Positions 1 through 7,296 are shown, counted from the stretch's first letter. The stretch is 10,431 bases of DNA from Gammaproteobacteria bacterium (GCA_024638345.1 JAHEKL010000020.1:1-10431); one strand, 5' to 3'. Numbers and translations are program-made. The notes: generated by a model from the sequence alone, not told the origin.

Positions 1-1092
1 CAAGAGCGCCGCCATGTCCGTCTTCAGCAGCACCAGGAGAGACTCCATCTCCTGGTAGGCGGCGTCGACCCGAGCCCTGGAATCGGTCACGGCCACGTGC
101 AGTGGCATCTCGATCCCGTTCAGGGCCTGCAGCACGACGCCGAACTGTCTCTGGATCGCCCCCGACAGTCGGTCTTCCTCCGCCCCGCGGTCGAGGTAGT
201 CGACGTAGTCGTCGAGGCCGGCGTCGAAGGTGTGCTCGAGGGATTCGACGTTGGCGATCATCATCTCCAGAGAGGCGCCGCTCAGGTAGGACTCCACTTC
301 GTCGGGACGGGGAACACCGTCGGTCGTCTGACCCATGGGGATTCCGAGCTTCCTTCGCAGCACCATCTCGTAGAGCTCGATCATCTCGTTCGCGAGCAGG
401 CTGACCGATCCCTGGATGTCCGCACCCTCGGAGTCGTTCTCGCGGAACGTCCGAGCGTAGCTCTCTCCCTCGGGCGTCCAGAACCGCCGAAGCTCGTCGG
501 TCTTGGCCACTAGATTGGACGTCAGGGCAGTCAGATAGGCGCCCCGCGCCGGATCGCCGAAGCGCTCGAGCGCAGTCTCGTCCTGATCGGCCCCCGGAAA
601 GATGAGGTACTCAACGGCTCCGAGCCCCTTGGACGTGGAGCCGAGCGACTCGATGAACGTCGCGTCCACCTGCCCCAAGGCCTCGTCATCGGCTCCGGCG
701 ATCGCGTCCTCGATGAACTCGATGCGGGCTGGGCGTCTCTCGATTGCGTTGTGGATCAAGAGGAGCCCGGGGAACTCGTAGAGCTCGACCCGTTTCCAGG
801 CCAACGTGGTCTCCAGCCAACGGGCCCGAACGTCCGCTAGGGTCTCCTCGAGCGGGTTCGCAACGAACGCTCGGGCCGCCTCGTCGAGGGCGCGCGCATC
901 TTCGGTCAGCGCCACATGCGCCGGAACGATCACGCTGTCCGCCACGGCCCCCAGCATCGCCTCACGATCGAACCCAAGCCCACAGCCGGCGAGTCCAGCC
1001 GACTGAAAGAGCATCAGCATGAGGGTCGCCGCCAAGCGAGCACGAAACCCTGAGTTTGCCGGACTCGGCTCGAACGTGCCGAAACGGATCAT
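1..1092 (-). CDS. Imelysin-like (peptidase M75 family) lipoprotein, 3' end beyond window
   Basis: The frame is open for 364 codons from an ATG at 1092-1090 to the window edge, so the C-terminus is missing. The N-terminus has a basic stretch (residues 17-19), a hydrophobic segment (20-35) and a lipobox L34-A35-G36-C37, pointing to an envelope-anchored lipoprotein. The body is helical and carries G156-L-G-A-V-E161-Y-L-I-F, the position of the family motif GxHxxE, but with Gly in place of His. The fold and operon position fit the imelysin family, whose members are tied to iron uptake; peptidase activity is doubtful here. Its start overlaps the stop of the di-heme gene by 4 bases (ATGA) and has no clear Shine-Dalgarno sequence, so translation is probably coupled. 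ATGs at 1020 and 1014 are possible starts but would lose the basic n-region. It is clearly diverged from the other imelysin gene at 2495-3700. Confidence 0.85.
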   Translation of the reverse strand, partial: MIRFGTFEPSPANSGFRARLAATLMLMLFQSAGLAGCGLGFDREAMLGAVADSVIVPAHVALTEDARALDEAARAFVANPLEETLADVRARWLETTLAWKRVELYEFPGLLLIHNAIERRPARIEFIEDAIAGADDEALGQVDATFIESLGSTSKGLGAVEYLIFPGADQDETALERFGDPARGAYLTALTSNLVAKTDELRRFWTPEGESYARTFRENDSEGADIQGSVSLLANEMIELYEMVLRRKLGIPMGQTTDGVPRPDEVESYLSGASLEMMIANVESLEHTFDAGLDDYVDYLDRGAEEDRLSGAIQRQFGVVLQALNGIEMPLHVAVTDSRARVDAAYQEMESLLVLLKTDMAALL

Positions 1093-2498
1093 AGGGATCG
1101 AAGGAAGCGGAGGAGACGCTCGCGCTCGTCGGAGCTCAGCTCGAGAAACCGATCACGTGAGCCACGACCCTCCCCGTCGTGCCAGAGGATCGCTTCGGTC
1201 AGGTCCCGCGCGCGACCGTCGTGAAGATAGTAGGTGTGCTCGTTGACCGTCTCGATGAGTCCGATTCCCCAGAGCGGAGGCGTGCGCCATTCGCGTCCGG
1301 ATGCCTCGAAGTCGGGCTGCCCGTCGGCCAGGCCCTCGCCCATATCGTGAAGCAGCAGATCGGTGTAGGGCCGGATGTGCTGCTGGCTCAGCGCGGGGAT
1401 CGTCGGATGCACGCCCGTGCGAGACGTCGGTATGTGGCAGGCGGCGCATCCGATCCTATCGAAAAGCGCCGCTCCTTCGATGACGGCCTGCTCATTCGAA
1501 TCCCGCATGGCGGGGACGGCCAGAGAGCTCGCGTAGAGAACGACCTTGAGCAGGTCGTCGTCCGCGATCTCCGGATCTCCTCCGGCCGGAGCCCGGCTGC
1601 ACTCCGGAGCGTCTCCGGAACAGTTCTGCTCCGGGAAGACCCCGGTCGTGACGCCGATGTCTCCCAGAAAAGCCGCGGCCGTCTGCTGAAGGACGGACGG
1701 CTGATTCGCCTTCCATCCGAACCGTCCGAGCGCCGGACCCTGGATGGACCGGTCCCATACCCGGTTCGGTTTCCCCGAGATGCCGTCCGAGTTTGCGTCG
1801 GAGGGGTCGGCCCGTGCCAGGATCTGCTCCTCGGGAATCGCCTCCAGCAGCCCCATTCCAATCATCTGCGGGGCGACTCGCGGAGAGATCGTCGCGTCCG
1901 GATGCAACGGGCCGTATGCGAGCTCTTCCAGCCGATAGGTCGGCCGCTGAAGTCGATAGGTCGTTCCGTCCGCGAACTCGCCCTCGATCTCCTCGACATC
2001 GATAACGACGCGGGCCTCCGGACGTACGCCTTCGATCGCATGATCTTGAATCTGTCCCCCGTAACGTGGGTCGGGCAGGTAGCTGCCATCCCCGGCTCGG
2101 TCCGGAAGGGCGAGGCGGACGAGGAGTCCCGTCCCAGACTCCGAGGGAGACTCGGGTGGACGCCCTCGACCATCTTTGAAGTGGCACCCTGCGCATGAGC
2201 GGGCGTTGAAGAGAGGTCCAAGACCGTCTCTCGCCTGGGTCGAAGCAGGCGCCGTCACCCAATTCTGATTGAAGAAGGAGTTGCCGACGAAGAACAGGAG
2301 CTCCTGATCGCGCTCCAGTCCGGGAGCGGGCTGTGCGAAGGCGTTCGGTGTCACGTCGTAGATGGAGGCCTGCCCACCCAGGAGCTCGGGGAGCGGTTGG
2401 GACTCGCATCCAGCCGCGCCGGCCGCCAGGAGGGCGGACAGGACAAGCGAGCCGCACTTCGAGTGCGGCCCCAGGGTCGGCTGCGGATCGGCGTTCAC
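1089..2498 (-). CDS. Di-heme cytochrome c oxidoreductase lipoprotein (DUF1111 / putative thiol oxidoreductase or peroxidase family)
   Basis: This 469-residue protein has a lipoprotein signal (hydrophobic segment 17-30, lipobox A28-A29-G30-C31), so it should sit in the periplasm on a lipid anchor. Two heme c sites are visible: C102-A-G-C-H106, preceded by a DGLGPLFN stretch (91-98), and C351-A-A-C-H355. The HDMGEGL segment (384-390) and the LHDGRARDLTEAILWHDGEG segment (425-444) are typical of the DUF1111 di-heme family, which is related to MauG and bacterial cytochrome c peroxidases. C293 and C300 could form a disulfide. The exact reaction is not known for most of the family; an electron-transfer or peroxidase role on iron or an organic substrate is inference. 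The start is GTG at 2498, overlapping the upstream imelysin stop (GTGA), with no good Shine-Dalgarno sequence. It is the middle gene of the Fur-box operon. Confidence 0.9.
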   Translation of the reverse strand: MNADPQPTLGPHSKCGSLVLSALLAAGAAGCESQPLPELLGGQASIYDVTPNAFAQPAPGLERDQELLFFVGNSFFNQNWVTAPASTQARDGLGPLFNARSCAGCHFKDGRGRPPESPSESGTGLLVRLALPDRAGDGSYLPDPRYGGQIQDHAIEGVRPEARVVIDVEEIEGEFADGTTYRLQRPTYRLEELAYGPLHPDATISPRVAPQMIGMGLLEAIPEEQILARADPSDANSDGISGKPNRVWDRSIQGPALGRFGWKANQPSVLQQTAAAFLGDIGVTTGVFPEQNCSGDAPECSRAPAGGDPEIADDDLLKVVLYASSLAVPAMRDSNEQAVIEGAALFDRIGCAACHIPTSRTGVHPTIPALSQQHIRPYTDLLLHDMGEGLADGQPDFEASGREWRTPPLWGIGLIETVNEHTYYLHDGRARDLTEAILWHDGEGRGSRDRFLELSSDERERLLRFLRSL

Positions 2499-3700
2499 TC
2501 CGGGAGGGCGGTGTTGATCGTCAGACCCAATCGGGTCCCGACCTCCGCGATCTTGTCCCCCTGATCCTGGAGGGCGTAGACGGCCTCGAGCACTCGTGGC
2601 CGAGCTTCGGGCTCCACGATGGCGCGGTCGAAGGGCACGGGTATGGCTCTCACCCGGGTGAGGCTTTCATCGAGGAGCGAGGACAGCTCGGCCGCGAGAT
2701 CCGGGGCGACCTCACCCAGAAGATCTCGAAGCCCGGGACCTTCGACGACTGTCCCGTCGATTCGCTCGTACCGGCCCGTGACGACGTTCACGATCCCCTG
2801 CGCATTGGCGATGATGTCCCGATGGGTGTTGTCCGAGAAGCAGGAATGCTCGTCCTCCTGATCCTGGTTGTCGTAGGCCGTGAACATGCGTTCTCCCGCG
2901 AGCTCGGACTTACTGAGCACCCCAATCCCGACTAGAATGCGCTGCAGGGCCTGGTCGGGCTCCATCGCCAAGAACTCGGCCCGATAATTCGCGGGGTCAT
3001 CCGGAGCCCACGCGGCCACCAATTGTTCCAGATTCTCGATGAGGAGCTCGGTCACAACGTTGAGGTATCGGGAGCGCCGTTCGGCATTCGGCCTCTGTCC
3101 CACCACGTAGTCCGTGTAGGGACGTGTGCCTGGCCCGTCGGCGCTGCGATCCTGTCCCCAGAGCAGAAACTCGATGGCGTGGAAGCCGACGCTGATGTTC
3201 TCCTCGGCGCCGGCCTCGTTCAACGACACGAGCAGAGCTCGGTCGATCGTGGGGTAGGAATCGGGGTCGTTGATGATCCCGCTCGACGGAGCGTCCTCCA
3301 CGTAGTCGACGTAGCCTTCGTCCAAGGGCCACGCGTTGATCAGGCCTTCGGGTCCGTCGGAATCGTCGATCGGCCCCCCGTAGAAGCGGTACGCTTCGGT
3401 TTGGCCGTAGGGCTCGCGGGCGGCCAGCCAGGCCTCCCGGGCTGTCCTCATCGTGTCTTCCGTCGGCGAAGCGAGGAACCCGTCGATTGCCCCGCCCAGT
3501 TCCTGGATCCGGACGAGCGAGTCCCGGTAGCTGGCGTACACGATGTCCGTGTAGTTCTCGATCAGGGCGGACTGGAGCACGGCCCGGCTGACATCACTCC
3601 CGCCACACCCGCTGACTCCCACCAGCAGGGTCGCCCGCAGGACTCGGACGCCGAGCCGCGGCGTGACTCGGCCCATGCTTCGTCGGAGCACTCGATTCAC
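2495..3700 (-). CDS. Imelysin family (peptidase M75) lipoprotein with intact GxHxxE motif
   Basis: This is a 401-residue protein with a lipoprotein signal ending in V29-S30-G31-C32. It contains the hallmark G172-F-H174-A-I-E177-FLLWG motif of M75 imelysins and a Q281-E-D-E-H-S-C-F-S-D-N-T-H293 segment that is conserved in canonical family members. Known relatives are the insulin-cleaving metalloproteinase of Pseudomonas and the M75 domain of the periplasmic iron-uptake protein EfeO; most are linked to iron rather than proteolysis. Length is normal. The start used is GTG at 3700; the ATG at 3676 (residue 9) also leaves a full lipoprotein signal and is a reasonable alternative, and neither has a strong Shine-Dalgarno sequence. 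It is the first gene of the operon, and the Fur box lies about 59 bases upstream of the GTG, which implies induction under iron limitation. Confidence 0.92.
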   Translation of the reverse strand: MNRVLRRSMGRVTPRLGVRVLRATLLVGVSGCGGSDVSRAVLQSALIENYTDIVYASYRDSLVRIQELGGAIDGFLASPTEDTMRTAREAWLAAREPYGQTEAYRFYGGPIDDSDGPEGLINAWPLDEGYVDYVEDAPSSGIINDPDSYPTIDRALLVSLNEAGAEENISVGFHAIEFLLWGQDRSADGPGTRPYTDYVVGQRPNAERRSRYLNVVTELLIENLEQLVAAWAPDDPANYRAEFLAMEPDQALQRILVGIGVLSKSELAGERMFTAYDNQDQEDEHSCFSDNTHRDIIANAQGIVNVVTGRYERIDGTVVEGPGLRDLLGEVAPDLAAELSSLLDESLTRVRAIPVPFDRAIVEPEARPRVLEAVYALQDQGDKIAEVGTRLGLTINTALPE

Positions 3701-3758
3701 CGTTTTCTGGCCGCTCGAAAGGGTCGTCCGCCTTCGATGATCGGAGCATCGGAGCTAG

Positions 3759-3775
3759 TTGAGAATCATTCTCAA
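3759..3775 (-). promoter_or_regulatory. Fur box upstream of the imelysin/di-heme operon
   Basis: The sequence TTGAGAATCATTCTCAA is a perfect 17-base palindrome centred on 3767. It contains the core TGAGAATCATTCTCA of the classical Fur-box consensus. It lies in the 147-base gap between the CHAD gene and the first imelysin gene, upstream of the latter, which is where a repressor of the operon would sit. The AT-rich site stands out in a GC-rich spacer. I could not assign convincing -35 and -10 boxes around it. The plus-strand side has no gene to control. Confidence 0.88.
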
Positions 3776-3790
3776 TCGAGAAGCACGGTA

Positions 3791-3804
3791 CGGCCGATCG
3801 GCCG
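3791..3804. repeat. 14-base perfect palindrome beside the Fur box
   Basis: CGGCCGATCGGCCG is a perfect palindrome 15 bases from the Fur box, in the same spacer and on the side towards the CHAD gene. It has no T-tract on the minus-strand side, so it does not look like a terminator for the CHAD gene. It could be a second operator or a chance GC-rich palindrome. Confidence 0.35.
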
Positions 3805-3847
3805 GTCGTGTCAAGAGCTCGGGAGGTCCGGGAACGAGCCCGGTTTG

Positions 3848-4771
3848 TCAGGCAGAACCCCGCCAATCGCTCCAACAGCGGACGAGACGATCGAGGACCC
3901 CGCTCGGTTTCCTGGAGAAGAGGCGGAGCCCGAGCTCCAGCGCTTCGGACTCCAGCGAAATGCGGTTTCCATCGATGAGGACACGGAGAGCCGCTCGTTC
4001 CTCCCTACGTCGGCGGGTGGCGACCGTGGCCCGGCTCGCGTCCAGCTGTCGGTCCAAATCGGTCAGGTCGTGGTGGAACCCCAGGACATCGGTCAGATCG
4101 TGAAGGAGCCGCGCGGCGGCGTCCAGCTCCCCTGCCCAAGAGCCTTTCAGGATGTCCAAGTGGTAGCGGAGATGCTTCGCCTGCTTTCGCCACTCGTGGA
4201 AGAGGTCGGGGGAGCTGAACTGGTAGGCCTCACCCATTGCACGCCTCCCTCGCCGATAGACCTGCTTCAATCCAAGAGTCCACGCTAGATCCGAATGATC
4301 CCGGGTGGGGAGTCGGGTCAGCCTGCGACGCGCCTTACGGAGTCTCCGGGACACACGGATCACAGCCTCGTCCCGCTCTACGGTCTGCCAAAGCGCCACC
4401 GTGTGGCGTTCGACGAAGTGGGCCTTCATCTCACGGAAGGCTGCCGGGCGAAGGATCGAGCGATATCGATCCTGCAGGGTGCCAATGGTCAGAACCGCGA
4501 CGGCGCTCTCCCTGGGCAGGGCCAGCGCTTCGCCGAACTCCCGAAACCGGTCGTTCTCGGCCCGGAATCGCTTCTCACCGAAGACACGTCGGGTCAGCCT
4601 GAGGGCCGAGCGGACACGCTTGAACGCCTTTCGCGCCTCGTGCACCGCTTCGTCGATGCCCCCATTTGCCCGCGGATTCGCCAGCACACGGATCGCGCGA
4701 TCGACCTGCTCGACCGTGATGCGTCTGATTCCGTCGGCGAGGGGCTCCTCTCGATCCAGCCTATAGCTCAT
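3848..4771 (-). CDS. CHAD domain-containing protein
   Basis: This 307-residue, Arg- and His-rich, all-helical protein has no signal peptide or membrane segment. It shows both halves of the CHAD (conserved histidine alpha-helical) domain: H44-E-A-R-K48 followed by a basic helix (KRVRSALRL, 51-59), and F191-H-E-W-R-K-Q-A-K-H-L-R-Y-H204 in the second half, with a further H233-H234-D235. CHAD domains form four-helix bundles with a basic surface that binds inorganic polyphosphate and targets proteins to polyphosphate granules. No CYTH (triphosphatase) domain is fused, so it is a stand-alone CHAD protein. The start is ATG at 4771, with a weak AGGCGAG Shine-Dalgarno. It lies upstream of the Fur box and is separated from the operon by 147 bases, so co-regulation with it is not indicated. 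A binding role in phosphate storage is family-based inference. Confidence 0.9.
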   Translation of the reverse strand: MSYRLDREEPLADGIRRITVEQVDRAIRVLANPRANGGIDEAVHEARKAFKRVRSALRLTRRVFGEKRFRAENDRFREFGEALALPRESAVAVLTIGTLQDRYRSILRPAAFREMKAHFVERHTVALWQTVERDEAVIRVSRRLRKARRRLTRLPTRDHSDLAWTLGLKQVYRRGRRAMGEAYQFSSPDLFHEWRKQAKHLRYHLDILKGSWAGELDAAARLLHDLTDVLGFHHDLTDLDRQLDASRATVATRRRREERAALRVLIDGNRISLESEALELGLRLFSRKPSGVLDRLVRCWSDWRGSA

Positions 4772-4967
4772 GCTCGCCTGGTCTTCAGTTCACCCGCCAC
4801 CGCCCGACCGCCACAGTCCGCTGAAACCCAGTCGCTGATGCCGGCCTGCAATGTGTCCGCCACCACCTGAGCAAGGGACGTGCCGACAGCTCAGCGGGCG
4901 CCCAAGACCGGCCGCGCGATCCCAGGGCCGATGCCCGGGCCGCGAGTGCCGGACTGGGCCCGATTCT

Positions 4968-5345
4968 TCACTGGACCGAGTGAAGGCCTACCCGGTTGCC
5001 CTCCGAGTCCTCGAAGTGCCCGACGAAGCCGAATTCTCCGATGCTCATCTTGCCCCTGATCACCCGTCCTCCCTGCTTCACCACCCGTTTCAGCACCTCT
5101 TCGATGTCGTCGACCTCGATGTACACCATCGTTCCCTCGTGGGATGGGACGTAGCTCTCGGACTCCATCAGGGCACCCGTCGACCCGGTGGCGCCGTGTG
5201 CCACGGGGAACCACGCCATCCGAAACTCACCCGGCTCGAAGAGCTTCATATCGATGTCCAGGCTGCCCTCGTAGAATTCCTTCGCGCGCTCCAGGTTGCT
5301 CACGGGGATCTCGAACCACCCGACGGGATTCACGTGAGTCGACAT
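4968..5345 (-). CDS. VOC-superfamily (glyoxalase/bleomycin-resistance fold) protein
   Basis: This 125-residue protein has the single-module layout of small VOC proteins: a first half starting G9-W-F-E-I-P-V (9-15) with helix NLERAKEFYEGSL (17-29), and a second half starting M73-V-Y-I-E-V-D-D80 with helix IEEVLKRVVKQGG and a final strand ending in D113-S-E-G-N-R-V-G-L-H122. Two such modules build a cleft that usually binds a divalent metal; E12, H50, E77 and H122 are possible ligands but cannot be assigned from sequence alone. The substrate is unknown, since VOC proteins include lyases, dioxygenases and drug-binding proteins. The start ATG at 5345 is fixed by a strong AGGAGG (5358-5353) 7 bases upstream. 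The gene is divergent from the LuxR-type regulator, with 171 bases between them, which could hold shared control sites. Confidence 0.9.
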   Translation of the reverse strand: MSTHVNPVGWFEIPVSNLERAKEFYEGSLDIDMKLFEPGEFRMAWFPVAHGATGSTGALMESESYVPSHEGTMVYIEVDDIEEVLKRVVKQGGRVIRGKMSIGEFGFVGHFEDSEGNRVGLHSVQ

Positions 5346-5452
5346 TCGATCTCCTCCTGGGGGGTAAACGAAAAAGAGAGGTCATCTCGCCACGGACCTA
5401 TTCGGGCAGCCCTGGCGCGGACCAAACTGCCGTGTCTATTCCTTCAATGTGC

Positions 5453-5470
5453 CCGCCCTTCGGGGGGCGG
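5453..5470. other. GC-rich hairpin in the divergent VOC/regulator spacer
   Basis: CCGCCC (5453-5458) pairs with GGGCGG (5465-5470) around a TTCGGG loop, which also allows a UUCG-type tetraloop pairing. It lies 46 bases upstream of the regulator ATG, in its probable leader. No T-tract follows. It may be a leader structure or chance in GC-rich DNA. Confidence 0.3.
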
Positions 5471-5502
5471 CCGTGATCAGAGGGCCGAATGTCTCTAGGA
5501 GT

Positions 5503-5523
5503 CGAGAGTATCTCGCATGCGAG
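5503..5523 (+). promoter_or_regulatory. Overlapping inverted repeats at the regulator start codon
   Basis: CGAGA-GTA-TCTCG (5503-5515) is a perfect 5-base-pair inverted repeat, and CTCGCATGCGAG (5512-5523) is a perfect 12-base palindrome that contains the ATG of the regulator gene at 5517. The first repeat includes the only Shine-Dalgarno-like GAGAG at suitable distance. The two share TCTCG, so they form alternative pairings. They may be an operator for autoregulation or an RNA structure that limits initiation; both readings are inference. Confidence 0.4.
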
Positions 5524-7229
5524 CGAGTGAGCAAACGGCTGGGGAAAGGGCGGGCGGGAGCGAACTGTCGAAGGGACGGACCGAGCTCGCGAGCGGTCAC
5601 TGGAATCGGGCTCGGCAGGCGTACGCCGCATTCCTCGCGTCGTCCAAGAACGAGCCTCCGATTACGACCGAGGCCTGGGAGGGCATCGGACTCGCGGCCT
5701 ATTGGCTGGAGGATGCAGCGGCGGCCATCGAGGCACATGAGCGAGCCTTCTCGGAATACGCCAGCGCCGGTGCGAAGGCAGAGGCTGTACGTATGGCCCT
5801 TTGGCTGGCGGATGATCACCTGAGCCTGGCGGCGGCTCCGTCGGTCGCCAACGGATGGCTGGAGAAAGCCGAGCGTCTGGCGCGAGACGTTCCAGGAAGC
5901 GCCGAGTGGGCCTGGGTGCCGATCTATCGAGGGCACTACGCTCTCCAGGTGCAACACGGTTTCGAGCGAGCCATCCTCTTGGCGTCCGAGGGCCTGGAGA
6001 GGGCTAGACAGGTCGCGGTGCCGGAGATCGAGGTGGTCGCCCTGGCGGTCGAGGGCCTCGCGCTGCTGCTGCGCGGCGATATCGAAGAGGGGGTTCAGCG
6101 CCTGGACGAGGCCTCGGCCACCGCCGTGAGTCAGGGATCCTCGGACCTGAACGCGGTCGCTTGGACCCTGTGCTACCAGATCCAGGGCTGCGACTCGATT
6201 CGCGACTTCGCGCGGGCGACGGAGTGGTGCGAGCGGGTGCTGGCGTTCTGCGAACGGTGGGGTCTGAAACCGATCTTCAACTCATGCCGGCTCCGATACG
6301 CCTCCGTCCTGACGTGGCAGGGAAAGTGGGCAGCGGCCGAGGCACAGGTGGAAGGGATGCTGGCGCAGGACCATCCGCTCTCGGGAGGCCTCTCCAAGCA
6401 GTCCAGACGCACGGGCATCATTCGCCTGGCCGACATCCGTCGTAGACAGGGGAGGCTGGACGAGGCCGCTGAGCTCTTCCAGGAGGCGGGGGAGCATCGG
6501 CTCGCCCTGCTCGGCCTGGCGGCGATCGCGTTCGACCGCGGTCAGTACGAGGTGGCTGAGGATCTGTCGAGTCGAGTCCTTAGATCGCTGCCGACCGACG
6601 CGCGTGCCGAGCGTGCGGACGCGCTCGTCCTCGCCGTCCAGGCCCTCGCCGCTAGCGGTCAGCCGCGGAAGGCCGAGCCGCTGTTGGCGGACCTCGAGAC
6701 GACCGCACGTGAGGTCTCGACCGAGCCACTCCGGGGCGCAGCGAGCTACGCAAAGGGGGTGCTTGCGGTCGCGGATCGGCGCCCGGCCGAGGCTCTGGCA
6801 GCGTTCGAGGACGCTCTGGCACACTACGACGGCGCAGGCGCGCCACACGAGGCCGCGCTGGTTCGGCTCGATCTCGCCCGTGTGCTCAGGGCGCTCGGCA
6901 GGGACGCGACGGCCCGTCGCGAAGCGGCGGAAGCTCGCGACCGCTTCGAGGAGCTCGGGGCCACGGCGGATTTGGAGCGAGCCGAGCAGTTCCTGACGGG
7001 TGCTCACGGCTTGTCCTCCAGTGCTGAAGCCCCGGACGTGCCCCTGTCGGACCGAGAGCTCGAGGTCCTGGTGCTCGTGGGGCGGGGACTCAGTAATCCG
7101 GAGATCGCCAAACAGCTTTTCTTGAGCCCGCACACGGTAAAGCGCCATATCGCGAACATCCTGAAGAAGCTCGGGTGCTCGTCCAGGGCGGCAGCGGTGG
7201 CGGAAGCGAGTCGGCTCGGAGCCCTGTGA
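5517..7229 (+). CDS. TPR-repeat transcriptional regulator with C-terminal LuxR/GerE helix-turn-helix
   Basis: This 570-residue cytoplasmic protein has no signal peptide. About residues 15-490 are helical hairpins of TPR type, rich in Ala, Leu and Glu (for example 52-84, 188-201, 305-326, 408-440). The C-terminus (509-569) is a clear LuxR/GerE DNA-binding domain: LSDRELEVLVLVGRGLSNPEIA, then the recognition-helix region S137-type LSPHTVKRHIANILKKLG at 536-553. It lacks a receiver domain, an autoinducer-binding domain and the P-loop ATPase seen in MalT/LAL regulators, so the TPR array is presumably the sensing or protein-binding part. The ATG at 5517 is the only good start: an in-frame TAG stands at 5496-5498, and a GAGAG lies 8 bases upstream of the ATG. 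The target may be the exported TPR gene downstream, 139 bases away, or its own promoter; this is inference from position. Confidence 0.88.
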   Translation: MRASEQTAGERAGGSELSKGRTELASGHWNRARQAYAAFLASSKNEPPITTEAWEGIGLAAYWLEDAAAAIEAHERAFSEYASAGAKAEAVRMALWLADDHLSLAAAPSVANGWLEKAERLARDVPGSAEWAWVPIYRGHYALQVQHGFERAILLASEGLERARQVAVPEIEVVALAVEGLALLLRGDIEEGVQRLDEASATAVSQGSSDLNAVAWTLCYQIQGCDSIRDFARATEWCERVLAFCERWGLKPIFNSCRLRYASVLTWQGKWAAAEAQVEGMLAQDHPLSGGLSKQSRRTGIIRLADIRRRQGRLDEAAELFQEAGEHRLALLGLAAIAFDRGQYEVAEDLSSRVLRSLPTDARAERADALVLAVQALAASGQPRKAEPLLADLETTAREVSTEPLRGAASYAKGVLAVADRRPAEALAAFEDALAHYDGAGAPHEAALVRLDLARVLRALGRDATARREAAEARDRFEELGATADLERAEQFLTGAHGLSSSAEAPDVPLSDRELEVLVLVGRGLSNPEIAKQLFLSPHTVKRHIANILKKLGCSSRAAAVAEASRLGAL

Positions 7230-7244
7230 CCTGATCTGCCTCAG

Positions 7245-7266
7245 AATGGCCCGATCGGGCCATTTT
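7245..7266 (+). terminator. Probable intrinsic terminator after the TPR regulator gene
   Basis: AATGGCCCGATCGGGCCATT is a perfect 20-base palindrome (7245-7264), giving an 8-base-pair stem with a GATC loop. A run of four T (7263-7266) overlaps its end. It starts 15 bases after the regulator stop codon. The short T-run makes it a weak to moderate rho-independent terminator; the palindrome could also be a protein-binding site, since its AATGG...CCATT arms recur in the next repeat. Confidence 0.65.
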
Positions 7267-7280
7267 GCACCTTGAGGGAA

Positions 7281-7293
7281 GAATGGTCCATTC
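7281..7293 (+). promoter_or_regulatory. Inverted repeat upstream of the exported TPR gene, candidate operator
   Basis: GAATGGTCCATTC is a perfect 6-1-6 inverted repeat centred on 7287, 76 bases before the downstream ATG. It shares AATGG and CCATT arms with the terminator-like palindrome 15 bases earlier. Size and symmetry suit a dimeric helix-turn-helix protein, possibly the adjacent LuxR-type regulator. No clear -35/-10 pair could be recognised around it. Confidence 0.45.
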
Positions 7294-7296
7294 GGG

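Noticed and set aside
97..513. Plus-strand open frame opposite the left-edge imelysin gene
   Set aside because: The minus-strand frame is open for 364 codons with a lipoprotein signal and an imelysin-type motif, so this is an antisense shadow.
1179..2198. Plus-strand open frame (339 codons) opposite the di-heme gene
   Set aside because: The minus-strand frame carries both heme motifs and a lipoprotein signal; the antisense product has no recognisable domain.
3023..4288. Long plus-strand open frame (421 codons) opposite the imelysin and CHAD genes
   Set aside because: It runs antisense across two well-recognised genes and the Fur-box spacer, its product matches no family I know, and long antisense frames are expected in GC-rich DNA.
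4922..4940. GC-rich imperfect hairpin after the VOC gene stop, considered as a terminator
   Set aside because: The stem has a mismatch and no T-tract on the minus-strand side; similar pairing is common by chance in DNA this rich in G and C.
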